From assembly GCF_002356295.1 (NCBI RefSeq), contig NZ_AP018042.1:4000361-4064360 (forward strand): DNA of 64,000 nt, read 5' to 3'. Of this stretch, positions 17,637 to 26,345 are shown one piece after another. The DNA is from Labilibaculum antarcticum (GTDB taxonomy: Bacteria; Bacteroidota; Bacteroidia; Bacteroidales; Marinifilaceae). The notes beneath the pieces are model-generated. The model ran no database searches and was not told where the DNA came from. It saw only the letters and a program-made list of their open reading frames with translations. The first letter of the stretch is position 1. Every line of letters starts with the position of its first letter. The translations under genes were made by a program, and so were the position numbers.

Positions 17637-17688
17637 CAGAAGCAAATATTACTTATCACACAAGATAAATTAACAAATACTACTAACA

Positions 17689-17976
17689 ATGACACCCAAG
17701 TTTAAAGCGCAAGCCGGAACTTTTGAATCAAGCGACATTATGATTCTAATTGAGCCTCTTGAAAAAGATTCTGGTCGCAAAGTTGATATTTCTTCAACTG
17801 TAATGCTGCAGTTCGAAAAAGATATTAAAAAGACTATAGACCAAGTGCTTGACAAACTTCAAATTCAAGACTTACACCTTATTGCTAAGGATAAAGGAGC
17901 ACTAACACAAACGATTGAAGCTCGAGTTGAAACGGCAGTAAAACGATCTTTAGGTATTCAGGAGGGGACAATGTAA
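17689..17976 (+). CDS. citD: Citrate lyase acyl carrier protein (gamma subunit)
   Basis: 95 residues, normal for CitD. The N-terminal AGTFESSD matches AGTLESGD of the enterobacterial protein, and Ser14 falls exactly at the residue that carries the 2'-(5''-phosphoribosyl)-3'-dephospho-CoA arm. Further conserved elements are VMLQFEKDIKKTI and KDKGALTQTIEARVETAVKRS. It shuttles the acetyl and citryl groups between CitF and CitE. It is the first gene of the operon, and its TAA overlaps the citE ATG by one base. Confidence 0.95.
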   Translation: MTPKFKAQAGTFESSDIMILIEPLEKDSGRKVDISSTVMLQFEKDIKKTIDQVLDKLQIQDLHLIAKDKGALTQTIEARVETAVKRSLGIQEGTM

Positions 17977-18872
17977 TGGCAAAGAAAAAAAGACGATCAA
18001 TGTTGTACATTCCGGGCAATAATCCGGCAATGATTCAACAAGCAGGTGTTTATGGTTGTGATGCTGTTCTTCTTGATCTGGAAGATGCTGTAGCATTAAA
18101 TCAAAAAGATGCAGCAAGAATTTTGGTTCGTAACATGCTTCAAACGGTTAATTTTTATGAGACCGAAGTATGTGTACGTGTAAATAATTTTCATACTCCT
18201 TTTGGATTAGCCGATTTGGAAGAGATTGTACCTTTGCAACCCGATAATATTCGTTTCCCAAAAACGGAAACTGTCGCGGATGTTAAGGAATTTATGAAAG
18301 AAGTGCGACGTATTGAAAAGGACTATGGAATAAAGAATCCGACAATGAGCATTCATGTTATGATTGAAACAGCTAAGGGGGTTGCGAATGTTTACGATAT
18401 CGCTGCTTCTGATTCAAGAATTGATGCGATAACTATTGGTGGTCAGGATTTAACGGCTGATATGGGGATTATTAAAACTCCTGATGGAGTTGGAATTGAC
18501 TATGCCCGTAAAAGAATCGTAATGGCAGGCAAAGCGAATGGTTTGGATGTTTTAGATACTATTTTTGCTGATGTAAACGATGATGAAGGCTTGCGTGAGG
18601 AAACTGAATACATTAAAAAAATTGGTTTCGCCGGTAAAGCTTTAATCAATCCACGACAAGTGGATATTGTTCATGAGGTGTTTAATCCAACTGAAAATGA
18701 GGTTCGTAAAGCGTACCGTGTTTATTCAGAGTTTATTAAAAATAAAAAGGCCGGTATTGGCGTTTTTGCAATTGATGGAAAAATGATAGATGCTCCTGTT
18801 GTTCAGAGAGCAATTACAGTTTTGGAATATGCCAAAATAGATTTGAAAGAAATTGAAAAAAATGCTGGTTAG
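17976..18872 (+). CDS. citE: Citrate lyase beta subunit (citryl-ACP lyase)
   Basis: 298 residues in the HpcH/HpaI aldolase TIM-barrel family. RSMLYIPGNNPAMIQQA at the start, DAVLLDLEDAVALNQKD (acidic metal-binding turn), VCVRVNNF with the substrate-binding Arg, MIETAKGV with the metal-binding Glu, and ITIGGQDLTADMG are all as in CitE. It cleaves citryl-ACP to acetyl-ACP and oxaloacetate. Translationally coupled to citD through the TAATG overlap. Confidence 0.95.
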   Translation: MAKKKRRSMLYIPGNNPAMIQQAGVYGCDAVLLDLEDAVALNQKDAARILVRNMLQTVNFYETEVCVRVNNFHTPFGLADLEEIVPLQPDNIRFPKTETVADVKEFMKEVRRIEKDYGIKNPTMSIHVMIETAKGVANVYDIAASDSRIDAITIGGQDLTADMGIIKTPDGVGIDYARKRIVMAGKANGLDVLDTIFADVNDDEGLREETEYIKKIGFAGKALINPRQVDIVHEVFNPTENEVRKAYRVYSEFIKNKKAGIGVFAIDGKMIDAPVVQRAITVLEYAKIDLKEIEKNAG

Positions 18873-18902
18873 TTTTTAAGCTTGGATTTAAAACGTAGAC
18901 AA

Positions 18903-20462
18903 ATGAAAAATGCAATAGGAGTTGAAATTCCTGAATATATAGAAGGTCTTGGGAAACTTGAACCTTTCCAGGGAGTTTGGAGTAGTATCATAGAAGATGA
19001 AGTTCCGGTAACGAATATTTCCCGAACCTTAAAGGCTAAGAAACCACACGCTTCAAAACTTTGTAAAAATTTAGAGGAGGCTATTAAAAAATGCAAACCA
19101 TTTGATGGAATGACTCTTACTTGTCATCACCATTTAAGAGGTGGGGATGGTGTGCTGATGCAAACCATAAAAATTCTCGATGAGATGGGAATCAAGGATA
19201 TTACTTTGGCTTCTTCTTCATTAACATCTGCTCATGACGGTCTGGTTTCTTATCTGGAAAAAGGGATGATTACCCGAATTTTCACTTCGGGTATTAGAGG
19301 TGCTTTAGGAGATGCAATCTCAGTTGGGAAATTGAAATACCCAGCAGTAATTCATTCACATGGTGGACGTGTTCGTGATTTTTTAACAGGCAGAATTAAG
19401 CCTGATTTATCTGTTTTAGCTGCTTCTGCCGCTGATGAAGAAGGTAATGCTACTGGTGCTCATGGTCCGTCGGCATTTGGATCAATGGGATATGCAGATA
19501 TTGATGCTCGATATTCCAGAAACGTAATTATCGTTACTGATAATTTGGTGGATTATCCTTGTATTCCGTCCACTATTCGTCAGCATTTTATCGACTATGT
19601 GGTAAAAGTAGATAGTATTGGTGATGCAACAAAAATTGCTTCAGGCACAACACGTATTACCAATTCACCTATGGATTTGCGCATTGCCCGAATCGCAGCA
19701 ACTGTAATTGAACATTCAGGTTTGTTTAAAAATGGAATGTCATTTCAGGTAGGTGCTGGTGGAGCTTCTCTTGCAGTTGCCAAATTTCTTCGCGAAGATA
19801 TGAAGCGCAAGGAAATTATCGGTAGTTTCATGATTGGTGGGGTAACTTCTTATGGGGTTGATATGTTGAACGAAGGATTGTTTCACTCTATTTTTGATGT
19901 TCAATCTTTTGATGCCGCAGTAAGTACTTCTGTGTTAAATAATCCAAATCATATTGAAATTTCGTGTGATCAATATGCGAATCCGAATAACTGTGGATCC
20001 ATGACGAATAAATTGGATGTTGTGGTTTTAGGTGCACTGGAAGTGGATGTTGATTTTAATGTAAATGTGATTACTGGTGCTTCAGGCGAAATTCGTGGTG
20101 CATCGGGAGGTCATTCCGATACTGCTTCGGGAGCAAACTTAACAGTTGTTGTTTGTCCAGCTTTTCGTGGCAGGTTGCCAATTGTAAAAGATCGTGTTCA
20201 TACTGTAGTAACTCCTGGCGAAAGTGTAGATGTAATTGTTACGGAAAGGGGTGTTTGTGTTAATCCATCGAAACCAAATCTTGCAGCGGCTCTTAAAAAG
20301 GCTGGCCTAAAAGTTGTAGATATTCGTGATCTGAAAGAGGAAGTGGAATGTATGACGGGTGTACCTGCCGAAAAACAATTAGGCGATAAAATCGTTGCTT
20401 TAGTTGAGTATCGCGACGGAACAATTATTGACGTAATTTATAATGTAGAAAATCTCTCATAA
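18903..20462 (+). CDS. citF: Citrate lyase alpha subunit (citrate:acetyl-ACP transferase)
   Basis: 519 residues from ATG 18903, close to the ~510 of other CitF proteins; an in-frame TTG at 18882 would add seven unneeded residues. The sequence follows the CitF coenzyme-A-transferase family throughout: LTCHHHLRGGDGVLMQT, SHGGRVRDFLTG, HGPSAFGSMGYADIDARYS, FQVGAGGASLAVAKFL, VITGASGEIRGASGGHSDTA and VVTPGESVDVIVTERG. It exchanges the acetyl group on CitD for citrate. It forms the lyase complex with CitD and CitE in the cytoplasm. Confidence 0.96.
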   Translation: MKNAIGVEIPEYIEGLGKLEPFQGVWSSIIEDEVPVTNISRTLKAKKPHASKLCKNLEEAIKKCKPFDGMTLTCHHHLRGGDGVLMQTIKILDEMGIKDITLASSSLTSAHDGLVSYLEKGMITRIFTSGIRGALGDAISVGKLKYPAVIHSHGGRVRDFLTGRIKPDLSVLAASAADEEGNATGAHGPSAFGSMGYADIDARYSRNVIIVTDNLVDYPCIPSTIRQHFIDYVVKVDSIGDATKIASGTTRITNSPMDLRIARIAATVIEHSGLFKNGMSFQVGAGGASLAVAKFLREDMKRKEIIGSFMIGGVTSYGVDMLNEGLFHSIFDVQSFDAAVSTSVLNNPNHIEISCDQYANPNNCGSMTNKLDVVVLGALEVDVDFNVNVITGASGEIRGASGGHSDTASGANLTVVVCPAFRGRLPIVKDRVHTVVTPGESVDVIVTERGVCVNPSKPNLAAALKKAGLKVVDIRDLKEEVECMTGVPAEKQLGDKIVALVEYRDGTIIDVIYNVENLS

Positions 20463-20491
20463 CTAGAGGCTACCATACGATACAAATACTG

Positions 20492-20524
20492 TACACCCTA
20501 ATTGTTTTTTACTTTTAGGGTGTA
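20492..20524 (+). promoter_or_regulatory. Hairpin between citF and citXG
   Basis: A perfect ten-pair stem TACACCCTAA/TTAGGGTGTA with a T-rich loop, followed by TTTATAAA and no strong T-run. It may stabilise the citDEF message or lower expression of the maturation genes that follow. Confidence 0.6.
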
Positions 20525-20547
20525 TTTATAAATAGGAATAGACACAA

Positions 20548-21960
20548 ATGGAGAATGTCATAAAAGAAATTTTAGAGGCTAAAGAGATGCGATCGAAGGA
20601 GAGACTGAAGATTTCTGAGGTTAAAAATATTTCCGTAAGTCTAAGCATAAACATTCCTGGCGCTCCAAAATCAGATGATCAGTTTAAGTTGTTCTTCGCC
20701 GAGTGCTTATCTGATTTAAAGCGATTTTTACTTTCTTACAGAATTATTATTGATGAGAAGAGGGAGATTTTTCAATCTGATGCGGCAGGAGATTTTTATC
20801 TGGTGCCTGTATATGGTAAAGAAATCTCTGCAAAAGAAATAAAAGAGATTACAGAGCTTTTTGAAATGGAACATTCTTTGGGCAGACTATTGGATGTTGA
20901 TATTACTGATGGTCAAGGGAATCCTGTTTCGTCGGGAAAAGCTAAAAATTGCTATTTCTGTGAAGAGCATCCGGCAGTGTATTGCATGAGAAAGCAAACT
21001 CATGATTATTCAAAAATGAGAAATGTTATTAAAAATGATATAAGTGGCTTTTTGCAGGAAAGAAGGAAAAGCAGAGTTTGTAAGGATTTGGCGGTATTTG
21101 CTCTAAAAGCACTTTTGCACGAAGTTTCTCTTTCTCCAAAACCAGGTTTAGTCGATCGATTTTCGAACGGATCGCATTCCGATATGGATTTTGCTACGTT
21201 TTTAAATTCCAGTGCCGTACTTTCAGTTTATTTTAGAGAGATAGCCGAGTTTGGCTTTTCTTTTTCTTCAGTCCATATAAAAGATGCATTGCCAAAATTA
21301 CGTCAATTTGGTTTGCAAATGGAAGAGGATATGTTTAGGGAAACCAATGGAGTGAACACACACAAAGGGGCAATATTTTTATTGGGGTTTTCATTATTTG
21401 TAAGTGCCAATCAAATTAAAAACTATAATTTTTCCTATCTCTCATTTGTTAATCAGATAAAGGAATTAAATGGTAGTTTGGTTGAAAATGAATTGGGAAA
21501 GAAACTTTACAGCAGTATAAAAACCCATGGAGAAGAGTGTTTTGAGAAATATGGAGCGAAAGGAAGAGGTATCCGAGGGGAAATTCAATCCGGCTTGCCT
21601 TGTGTTTTTAATTACGCGATTCCGGTTTTAAGTTCTCATTTCGATCTAATGGAAACAGAAACTGATGAAGTTATTCAGGCAGGACTTACCCAAACTCTGT
21701 TGATATTAATTGCAAACAATAAGGATAGTAATATTTTGTATCGCAAAGGAGAAAAGGTTCTCGATGAATTAATGGAGATTTCTCAGCAGTCTTTTAAAGT
21801 TTTTGGAACTAATACTTTTGATTCAAAGTACAAGGAGTTAATAGAGTATTGCGATGTAAATCAGATATCACCAGGAGGCTCTGCTGATTTGTTGGCAGTT
21901 ACTTATTTTATATATCTGGTAAATAAAAAATATAATTCGGGAATATTTAATACAATTTAA
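20548..21960 (+). CDS. citXG: CitXG fusion: apo-citrate lyase prosthetic-group transferase and triphosphoribosyl-dephospho-CoA synthase
   Basis: 470 residues. The first ~170 are CitX-like, with SINIPGAPKSDDQ, MEHSLGRLLDVDITDGQGNP and a Cys-rich NCYFCEEHPAVYCMRKQTHD. The remaining ~290 are CitG-like, with ALLHEVSLSPKPGLVDRFSNGSH, MEEDMFRETNGVNTHKGAIF and RGEIQSGLPCVFNYAIP. CitG makes 2'-(5''-triphosphoribosyl)-3'-dephospho-CoA from ATP and dephospho-CoA; CitX transfers it to Ser14 of CitD. Such fusions are known, for example in Haemophilus. It follows citF after an 85-bp gap holding a hairpin. Confidence 0.93.
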   Translation: MENVIKEILEAKEMRSKERLKISEVKNISVSLSINIPGAPKSDDQFKLFFAECLSDLKRFLLSYRIIIDEKREIFQSDAAGDFYLVPVYGKEISAKEIKEITELFEMEHSLGRLLDVDITDGQGNPVSSGKAKNCYFCEEHPAVYCMRKQTHDYSKMRNVIKNDISGFLQERRKSRVCKDLAVFALKALLHEVSLSPKPGLVDRFSNGSHSDMDFATFLNSSAVLSVYFREIAEFGFSFSSVHIKDALPKLRQFGLQMEEDMFRETNGVNTHKGAIFLLGFSLFVSANQIKNYNFSYLSFVNQIKELNGSLVENELGKKLYSSIKTHGEECFEKYGAKGRGIRGEIQSGLPCVFNYAIPVLSSHFDLMETETDEVIQAGLTQTLLILIANNKDSNILYRKGEKVLDELMEISQQSFKVFGTNTFDSKYKELIEYCDVNQISPGGSADLLAVTYFIYLVNKKYNSGIFNTI

Positions 21961-22117
21961 ATCGAATAATAAAACAACATTTATCATGCTTTAACGGATA
22001 ATTAACCCCTTTCATAACATATGAAATTAGCGATGTATTTTCTGTAAAATGCATATTATTGAATGTTGAAATAAAGAAAACAATCACACACAGCAATACT
22101 AAAATTAACAAATACGG

Positions 22118-23191
22118 ATGGGCGTTGAGAATACAGATTATAGGGAAGGTTCTTTAGACTTGCAAAATCCCTTTGATGTAAAACTAGTTTCTGAATTTTT
22201 AGAGGAATTGGGTTTTGAGTTCGATCCTACAGATGTCGATTATACAATGATTTTGTTTAATTTGAATCAGGAGGTTATTGGAACTGGGTCATATAAAGGA
22301 AGAGTGCTTAAGTATGTCGCTGTTTGTCCTAAATTTAGAGAGGGAGCGGCTTTTGCGCAAATAGTTACACATTTAATAGAATTGGTGATTCTTGAGCATA
22401 AACATATTTTTGTTTATACGAAGCCTCATAATTTAGAAGTTTTTAAAGGCTTAGGATTTACAGAAATTGCAACAGCAGAACCATTGTTCTCCGTCTTGGA
22501 ATTTGGTTATGAGAATATCAAAACCTATCAGGATTATTTGCGATCAATAAAACAAGATATAACCATTGGTGGCATCGCAGCCATAGTTGTAAATTGCAAT
22601 CCCTTTACTAAAGGACACAAATACTTAATAGAAAAGGCTTGTGCTGAGAATCGGGTTGTCTACTTATTTATTGTAGAGGAGGATCGTTCTTCTTTTACAT
22701 TTGATATTAGATGGAGATTGATTAAAGAAGAATTGGGGCAGATTAAAAATCTGGTAATGGTGAAAGGGGGAGACTATGTCGTTTCGGGAACGATTTTCCC
22801 TTGTTATTTTTTGAAAGACGAGAAAAAATGTGACATTGCTGCCAAACAAGCTGAATTGGACGTAATTACCTTTTTACATTACATTGTTCCAATTTTAAAA
22901 ATCAATAGAAGATACGTTGGAACCGAAATGTATTCGCCGGTTACTGCTGCATACAACGAAGCCATGATTAAATATTTGCCAACTAATGGGGTTGAGCTTC
23001 TTGAGATTCCAAGAATTACACAAGGTAGTGCGGATAATTATATTTCGGCTTCGAAAATTAGAAAAGCCATTCGAGAAGATCGGCTGAATGATGTATTAGA
23101 TTGTTTACCCGATTCAACAAAGAATTATTTGTTATCGGAGGAGTCGGCTGAAATAAGAGAAAAGATAAGGAACACTGTTTGCAGACATTAA
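22118..23191 (+). CDS. citC: [Citrate (pro-3S)-lyase] ligase
   Basis: 357 residues, the standard length. The first ~130 residues form a GNAT-like domain. The C-terminal part is a nucleotidyltransferase-type domain with AAIVVNCNPFTKGHKYLIEK (the H-x-G-H-like ATP-binding segment) and ISASKIRKAI (ISxSxxR). It uses ATP and acetate to acetylate the CitD prosthetic group, turning the complex on. It is the last gene of the operon, whereas citC leads the operon in enterobacteria. A strong terminator follows. Confidence 0.94.
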   Translation: MGVENTDYREGSLDLQNPFDVKLVSEFLEELGFEFDPTDVDYTMILFNLNQEVIGTGSYKGRVLKYVAVCPKFREGAAFAQIVTHLIELVILEHKHIFVYTKPHNLEVFKGLGFTEIATAEPLFSVLEFGYENIKTYQDYLRSIKQDITIGGIAAIVVNCNPFTKGHKYLIEKACAENRVVYLFIVEEDRSSFTFDIRWRLIKEELGQIKNLVMVKGGDYVVSGTIFPCYFLKDEKKCDIAAKQAELDVITFLHYIVPILKINRRYVGTEMYSPVTAAYNEAMIKYLPTNGVELLEIPRITQGSADNYISASKIRKAIREDRLNDVLDCLPDSTKNYLLSEESAEIREKIRNTVCRH

Positions 23192-23199
23192 ATTGAACG

Positions 23200-23228
23200 G
23201 GCCGGATGATCATCCGGCCTTTTTTTTA
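23200..23228 (+). terminator. Terminator of the cit operon
   Basis: The perfect palindrome GGCCGGATGATCATCCGGCC (20 bp) is followed by eight T. Confidence 0.9.
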
Positions 23229-23239
23229 TTATGCCGTAA

Positions 23240-23557
23240 TTACAAGCCAAGTCGCTTTCTAATAATTGAAAGTGTAGTTGGCTTTGAATTGTAGGTGTAT
23301 TTTGCAAATATCAGATAAAAAAGCAGAAGTATATTGAACAGGTAGTTGAAGTACAATGGAATATGGTAGTTTTTAGTGGCTACGTCATCTATGAAAATAT
23401 AACATAGAGTTAATACTTCACCCCAAAACCAAAGCCATAAAAACAGTTCATTAAGATCATCTGTTTTTTTTGTTTTAAATGTATGGATTACTTGTGGTAG
23501 AGCACAAATTGCGAATAGAATGCTTCCAATCCATCCAATAATTTCGTTTGCCTGCAT
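23240..23557 (-). CDS. Small PQ-loop (SemiSWEET-like) membrane protein
   Basis: 105 residues with three membrane helices: ~7-24, ~39-58 and ~68-86. A PQ-loop is present in the first (ALPQVIHTFKTKKTDDLN, around residues 19-36), as in SemiSWEET half-transporters, which dimerise to make a six-helix-like sugar channel. The substrate is not known. Its terminator is shared with, or lies against, the convergent citC terminator. It is transcribed in the same direction as the phosphatase operon but has its own 57-bp upstream gap. Confidence 0.75.
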   Translation of the reverse strand: MQANEIIGWIGSILFAICALPQVIHTFKTKKTDDLNELFLWLWFWGEVLTLCYIFIDDVATKNYHIPLYFNYLFNILLLFYLIFAKYTYNSKPTTLSIIRKRLGL

Positions 23558-23614
23558 GTTGTCGTATTTTCATGCAAAAATGAACAAAACAAAGGAGAAT
23601 AGTAAAGCTTTGGC

Positions 23615-25177
23615 CTAATTTCTTTGGATTAAAAGTAGTGTGCGGTCATCATCAAATTTTGAGACATTGTAGATCCTCTTTAATTCGGACTCTACATCTT
23701 TGGGCTTGAAAATTTCATTTTCCTTATTATTGTCAAGAATGTAAAACATTGCTTCATCACCAATCATTTCACCAGTTTTGTCGTTAACAGCTTCTGTATA
23801 TCCATCGGTATAAAGAAATAGTTTATCTCCTTTGTTAAACTCTTGAATTAAACTCCTGTATTTGCACTCTTTAACGACACCCAATAAGGTTCCAACAATA
23901 TTTAATTGAGAAATGGCTTTTTCAGTACTATCAAAGTAAAATGGTCGAAGTGCTCCTGCCGAAGCAATGCTGATTTTATTGGAAGATGAACAAAGAGAGA
24001 TAATGCTTAGAGTTGTGAATACTTCAGTAAGCTGAATGTCTTTAAAAAGATACTCATTGATAATCTCGAGGAATTTACCGGGCGATTCTACAAAATCTAA
24101 CTCTTGTCGGTTAATGAAAAAATTAATGGTACTTCGGATGTAGGCAATATATGCAGGAACAAAGAACCATGCGTCCCATTTTTTTCCCATTACGTCACCC
24201 ACTATTAGTATTTTTCTATTCTGATCTACATCAAAAATTTCGTAATAATCACCTCCAGGTAATTTGTCGTATGGTTGATGCAGAATTTGAATACTATAGT
24301 CGCGTATCTTATCCTGAAATTCATTTTCAAAACGAATTGGGGATCTTTTTGCGGCTGAGTTTAGTGCGTTTAAATACTTGCTTTTTAAATCGTGTTCTCT
24401 CTGAACATTAGAGTTTATTTGATGGATGATGAGTTTAGTATTCAGTTTTTTGAATAGAAATCCACTTATTCGAGATTGTAATAATTTATCCATTTTATCC
24501 ATATCATCGGCATCGGATACAAGGATATTGATAGGTATATGATTTGAAACAATTTCAGTGATCTTATCTAAAATGGAAATAGCCCAATCTGCCTTATCAT
24601 CAATAATAATGCCCCAAGTATTGGTGTCTTGAAGCGCCATAAAAAAATCAGAGTCAGTGTAAACAACTCTTATGTTTGTTTTGAGATGTTTTCGAGGAAG
24701 AGGAAAAGGTTTAATTCTATTTGCACAATAAATTAGATTCCCTTTTTCAAAGCTGATATCATCTTTTCTGGCACCGTCAAGAATATCTTTTCGTAGGTAT
24801 GCCTTTTTTAAATGAGATTTTATCTTCGATATAAAGACCTTTTGTTTTATCGGTTTGGTAATGAAGTCATCCGCACCGTCATTGAGATTTTTAATCCATG
24901 TTTCTTCCTCGTTATTGCCAGACAGGAAGATGAAGGGGGTGTGCTGGTATTCAGGTGTTTGTCTTAGTCTTTTAACCAGCTCGTTGCCATCCATTAATGG
25001 CATGTATAAATCCGATATTATAAGGTCAAAGTGCTGGTTCTTAGCTTTGTCAATGGCCTCTTTCCCGTTTTTTGCAAGAGCTGTTTGATAACCCAAGCCT
25101 TTTAGAGTAAACTCAATAAACTTTAGGATAACTATGTCATCATCAACAACTAGTATGTTTGGCGATACTTTTGCCAT
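23615..25177 (-). CDS. Response regulator with SpoIIE/PP2C phosphatase output domain
   Basis: 520 residues. Residues 1-125 are a receiver domain: acidic pocket VDDD (11-14), phospho-acceptor Asp56 in LIISDLYMP, then LSG and TKP. Residues ~165-265 look like a second, degenerate receiver lacking the Asp. From ~300 to the end is a PP2C-type serine phosphatase (SpoIIE/RsbU type), with LPGGDYYEIFDVDQNRKILIVGDVMG and LFLYTDGYTEAVND holding the metal-binding Asps. Such proteins dephosphorylate anti-sigma-factor antagonists; the STAS protein encoded just upstream is the obvious substrate. Confidence 0.9.
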   Translation of the reverse strand: MAKVSPNILVVDDDIVILKFIEFTLKGLGYQTALAKNGKEAIDKAKNQHFDLIISDLYMPLMDGNELVKRLRQTPEYQHTPFIFLSGNNEEETWIKNLNDGADDFITKPIKQKVFISKIKSHLKKAYLRKDILDGARKDDISFEKGNLIYCANRIKPFPLPRKHLKTNIRVVYTDSDFFMALQDTNTWGIIIDDKADWAISILDKITEIVSNHIPINILVSDADDMDKMDKLLQSRISGFLFKKLNTKLIIHQINSNVQREHDLKSKYLNALNSAAKRSPIRFENEFQDKIRDYSIQILHQPYDKLPGGDYYEIFDVDQNRKILIVGDVMGKKWDAWFFVPAYIAYIRSTINFFINRQELDFVESPGKFLEIINEYLFKDIQLTEVFTTLSIISLCSSSNKISIASAGALRPFYFDSTEKAISQLNIVGTLLGVVKECKYRSLIQEFNKGDKLFLYTDGYTEAVNDKTGEMIGDEAMFYILDNNKENEIFKPKDVESELKRIYNVSKFDDDRTLLLIQRN

Positions 25178-25186
25178 ATCAGTATT

Positions 25187-25537
25187 TTATTCGACTGATG
25201 AAAAGCTGTTAATACATGCAGTTTGGTCCTGTAAAATATCAAAAATAGAATCCAATTGCATTAATTCGATAAGTTCCATTACATCTTTATTGATATTGCA
25301 AAGTTTAATAAAACTTTTATGTTCTTTTGATGTTTTAAGTGCTGATAAAAGTGCTCCAAATCCAGAACTATCAATGAAACTTATTTCTTCAAAATCAACA
25401 ATTAATCGGGATTTAGGTTGAGATAAGAATTCATTCATCTTCTCTTTAGCAATATTTGCGTTTAAAGCATACAAACGATTGGTTTCTCCCAATTTCATTA
25501 TTGTTATAGAGTTTACCTGTTTGGTTTCAATATTCAT
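25187..25537 (-). CDS. STAS domain anti-anti-sigma factor-like protein
   Basis: 116 residues, a single STAS domain. The phosphorylation loop reads EEISFIDSSGFGALLSALKT (residues ~51-70), with the DSSG motif whose Ser is phosphorylated in SpoIIAA/RsbV. It is nine bases upstream of the PP2C response regulator, which probably dephosphorylates it. No RsbW/SpoIIAB-like kinase is encoded in the window. Confidence 0.88.
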   Translation of the reverse strand: MNIETKQVNSITIMKLGETNRLYALNANIAKEKMNEFLSQPKSRLIVDFEEISFIDSSGFGALLSALKTSKEHKSFIKLCNINKDVMELIELMQLDSIFDILQDQTACINSFSSVE

Positions 25538-25561
25538 AGCAGTAAAATATGGTTGTTGTGA

Positions 25562-26017
25562 TTAAAGTTGTCCTAAAGTTTCTTCTAATTCAGTTTTAGC
25601 GATAGGACATTGTTTTAAAAATTCCTCAACTAATTCAGGAATATGTTTTAGTTCAATGTCATTAATGGTTTCATTTTTGACATTTTTCCAGTTTTTTTCA
25701 TCTTGGGGACTAAATTCAATGCCTTTCTCTTTTTTTAGTTGTAATTCAAATTTAAGATTTCCTTTTGAAAATTGTTCTATTTGCTCTAAACAATCGCCTG
25801 AATTTTCCATTCCCATTGTTCGAACTGATGATTTTGCCTTGTGTGCAATAGCACCTAATTCTTGCCAATTTTGAGTTTCAAAACTACTTGATATTTCTTC
25901 TTCAAATTCAGGGATTTGTTCTAAAAAGATATCAATCATTTCTCCGATGATGTTATTGTCATTTCCCGACATCTCCTTTAAATAGGACAAATCAGTAATC
26001 TTTTTACCTTGAGTCAT
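25562..26017 (-). CDS. HPt (histidine phosphotransfer) domain protein
   Basis: 151 residues, all-helical. His59 in LGAIAHKAKSSVRTMGM is the phospho-accepting residue of the Hpt fold. A variable Lys/Glu-rich insertion (~90-120) follows and then a final helix. It is the first gene of a three-gene operon (24 bp and 9 bp gaps) ahead of the STAS protein and the receiver-phosphatase, so it probably delivers phosphate to, or drains it from, Asp56 of that receiver. Confidence 0.82.
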   Translation of the reverse strand: MTQGKKITDLSYLKEMSGNDNNIIGEMIDIFLEQIPEFEEEISSSFETQNWQELGAIAHKAKSSVRTMGMENSGDCLEQIEQFSKGNLKFELQLKKEKGIEFSPQDEKNWKNVKNETINDIELKHIPELVEEFLKQCPIAKTELEETLGQL

Positions 26018-26345
26018 TTAGTTGGGATCAGCGTGTTAAATTTAACTTTTGTTTACCTGTTTTAATAAATTAAACTCTTAAATCGATATGAAAATAATAT
26101 TAAATATCGAGGAAAATCTTCATTATCATATATGCAATAATACTAATTTATTTTCAATTTACCTATTACACCTACTATTCTCTCGGTGCTTCAAATCCTT
26201 GGTTTTATTGGTTATCTATTGATTAAAACACACTAATATTGAAAATATAATCTTTATATAATAATAAGGATTAAACTCAACAAAAGTTTTTTTTTTTCGT
26301 ACCATCAGTTTTTATAGAATTTTATCTGAACACAATTATAACTTA
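26018..26345. other. Divergent intergenic region
   Basis: About 330 bp, very AT-rich, between the minus-strand HPt operon and the plus-strand PD40 gene. It must contain both promoters, but no box matching TAnnTTTG with a good upstream TTG was found. A T-run of about 13 lies near 26287-26299. Confidence 0.4.
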
